Both the position numbers and the translations under genes were made by a program. Positions 22,729 to 23,080 of a DNA stretch of 23,080 nucleotides are shown here, in pieces; within the stretch, counting starts at the first letter, position 1, and the number at the start of each line of letters is the position of its first letter. This stretch comes from a virus. The notes beneath the pieces are model-generated. The model saw only the letters and a list, made by a program, of their open reading frames with translations, was not told the DNA's origin and did not search any database. Where the stretch lies: positions 1 to 23,080 of IMG/VR virus record IMGVR_UViG_3300031638_000020. One strand, given 5' to 3'.

Positions 22729-23080
22729 CTACACATCTTTTACGTCAAGCCAGTTAGGACCGATTTTTGACTCTAATAGTAGTGGTACGTTCATTTTTAC
22801 TCCGTAAGCCTTTTCTATTAAGGTGTTAAGACCTTCGTTCATTCCATTAATAATCTGTAGCACTTTCTCCTTCTCCTCTGGGTGGATATCTATAACCACT
22901 GAGTCATGAACTGTGTTCACTAAGCATGACTGTAAATGATCCAACCTTCTCTCCATTTCTATCAACACAGCAGGAACCACATCACCTGTCGCAAACCCCT
23001 GTACTGGGTAGTTCTTGATCATGGTGAAGTGTGATACTCCTCCTCTTGCGTTGCGCTTCACGTCAGGGAAAGCATACTGT
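22729..23080 (-). CDS. DNA polymerase family A, C-terminal end (5' part outside window)
   Basis: The frame is open to the window edge and stops at 22729, leaving about 116 residues of the palm/fingers end of a T7-like DNA polymerase. PVQGFATGD is the conserved segment after the O-helix region. NTVHDSVVIDI contains motif C (His-Asp-Ser) with a catalytic aspartate. The terminal GPNWLDVKDV resembles the end of T7-type polymerases. The true start lies beyond 23080. This is the phage replicase, and it heads the SSB-exonuclease-resolvase series. A 41-nt gap before the next gene is the longest untranslated stretch on this strand. Confidence 0.9.
   Translation of the reverse strand, partial: QYAFPDVKRNARGGVSHFTMIKNYPVQGFATGDVVPAVLIEMERRLDHLQSCLVNTVHDSVVIDIHPEEKEKVLQIINGMNEGLNTLIEKAYGVKMNVPLLLESKIGPNWLDVKDV

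Overview
The window looks like part of a lytic tailed-phage genome, most likely a marine podovirus infecting an alphaproteobacterium. The main evidence is the end of a T7-like family A DNA polymerase, a T7-type endonuclease I, a Cas4/RecB-like exonuclease, PhoH, a MazG-like enzyme, a glutaredoxin and a monomeric B12-dependent ribonucleotide reductase, together with a multi-fibre tail locus and very large internal virion proteins. There is no integrase, repressor, rRNA or host housekeeping gene, and I saw no tRNA. This mix recalls HMO-2011-type and Cobavirus/SIO1-type marine podoviruses, but that placement is my inference and was not tested by search. The small membrane protein at 3833-4087 resembles a family I associate with Alphaproteobacteria.

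Layout. Positions 1-14568 are all on the + strand and encode late virion and lysis functions: the end of an S74-chaperone tail fibre, a DUF7936-like protein, a short fibre/knob protein, a tail-fibre chaperone, a small membrane protein, a long fibre ending in a beta-propeller-like repeat region, a second chaperone, a holin-like membrane protein, a virion protein built on a regular 22-residue (2 x 11) repeat, a SleB-type cell-wall hydrolase, another membrane protein, a conserved marine-phage structural protein, and two very large putative internal/ejection proteins (961 and 1128 aa). A hairpin terminator at 14575-14601 separates this block from an opposing one.

Positions 14603-23080 are all on the - strand and are read from right to left: DNA polymerase (partial), an SSB-like protein, Cas4-like exonuclease, endonuclease I, a small unknown, a DUF3310 protein, a 57-aa unknown, MazG, class II RNR, glutaredoxin, a 34-aa membrane peptide, a 66-aa unknown, a GIY-YIG/T5orf172 protein, PhoH, an HNH endonuclease with a 15-residue tandem repeat, and a 67-aa protein resembling the Acb2/Tad1 anti-CBASS hairpin family. 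Nearly every junction is an ATGA or TAATG overlap, so the block behaves like one translationally coupled operon that degrades host DNA, recycles it to dNTPs and replicates the phage.

The best leads are the Acb2-like protein at the tail of the early operon, the 11 units of exactly 22 residues in the 696-aa virion protein, the PhoH gene flanked by two homing-type nucleases with an 80-nt gene overlap, and two well-coupled small genes (34 and 57 aa) that length cut-offs would miss.
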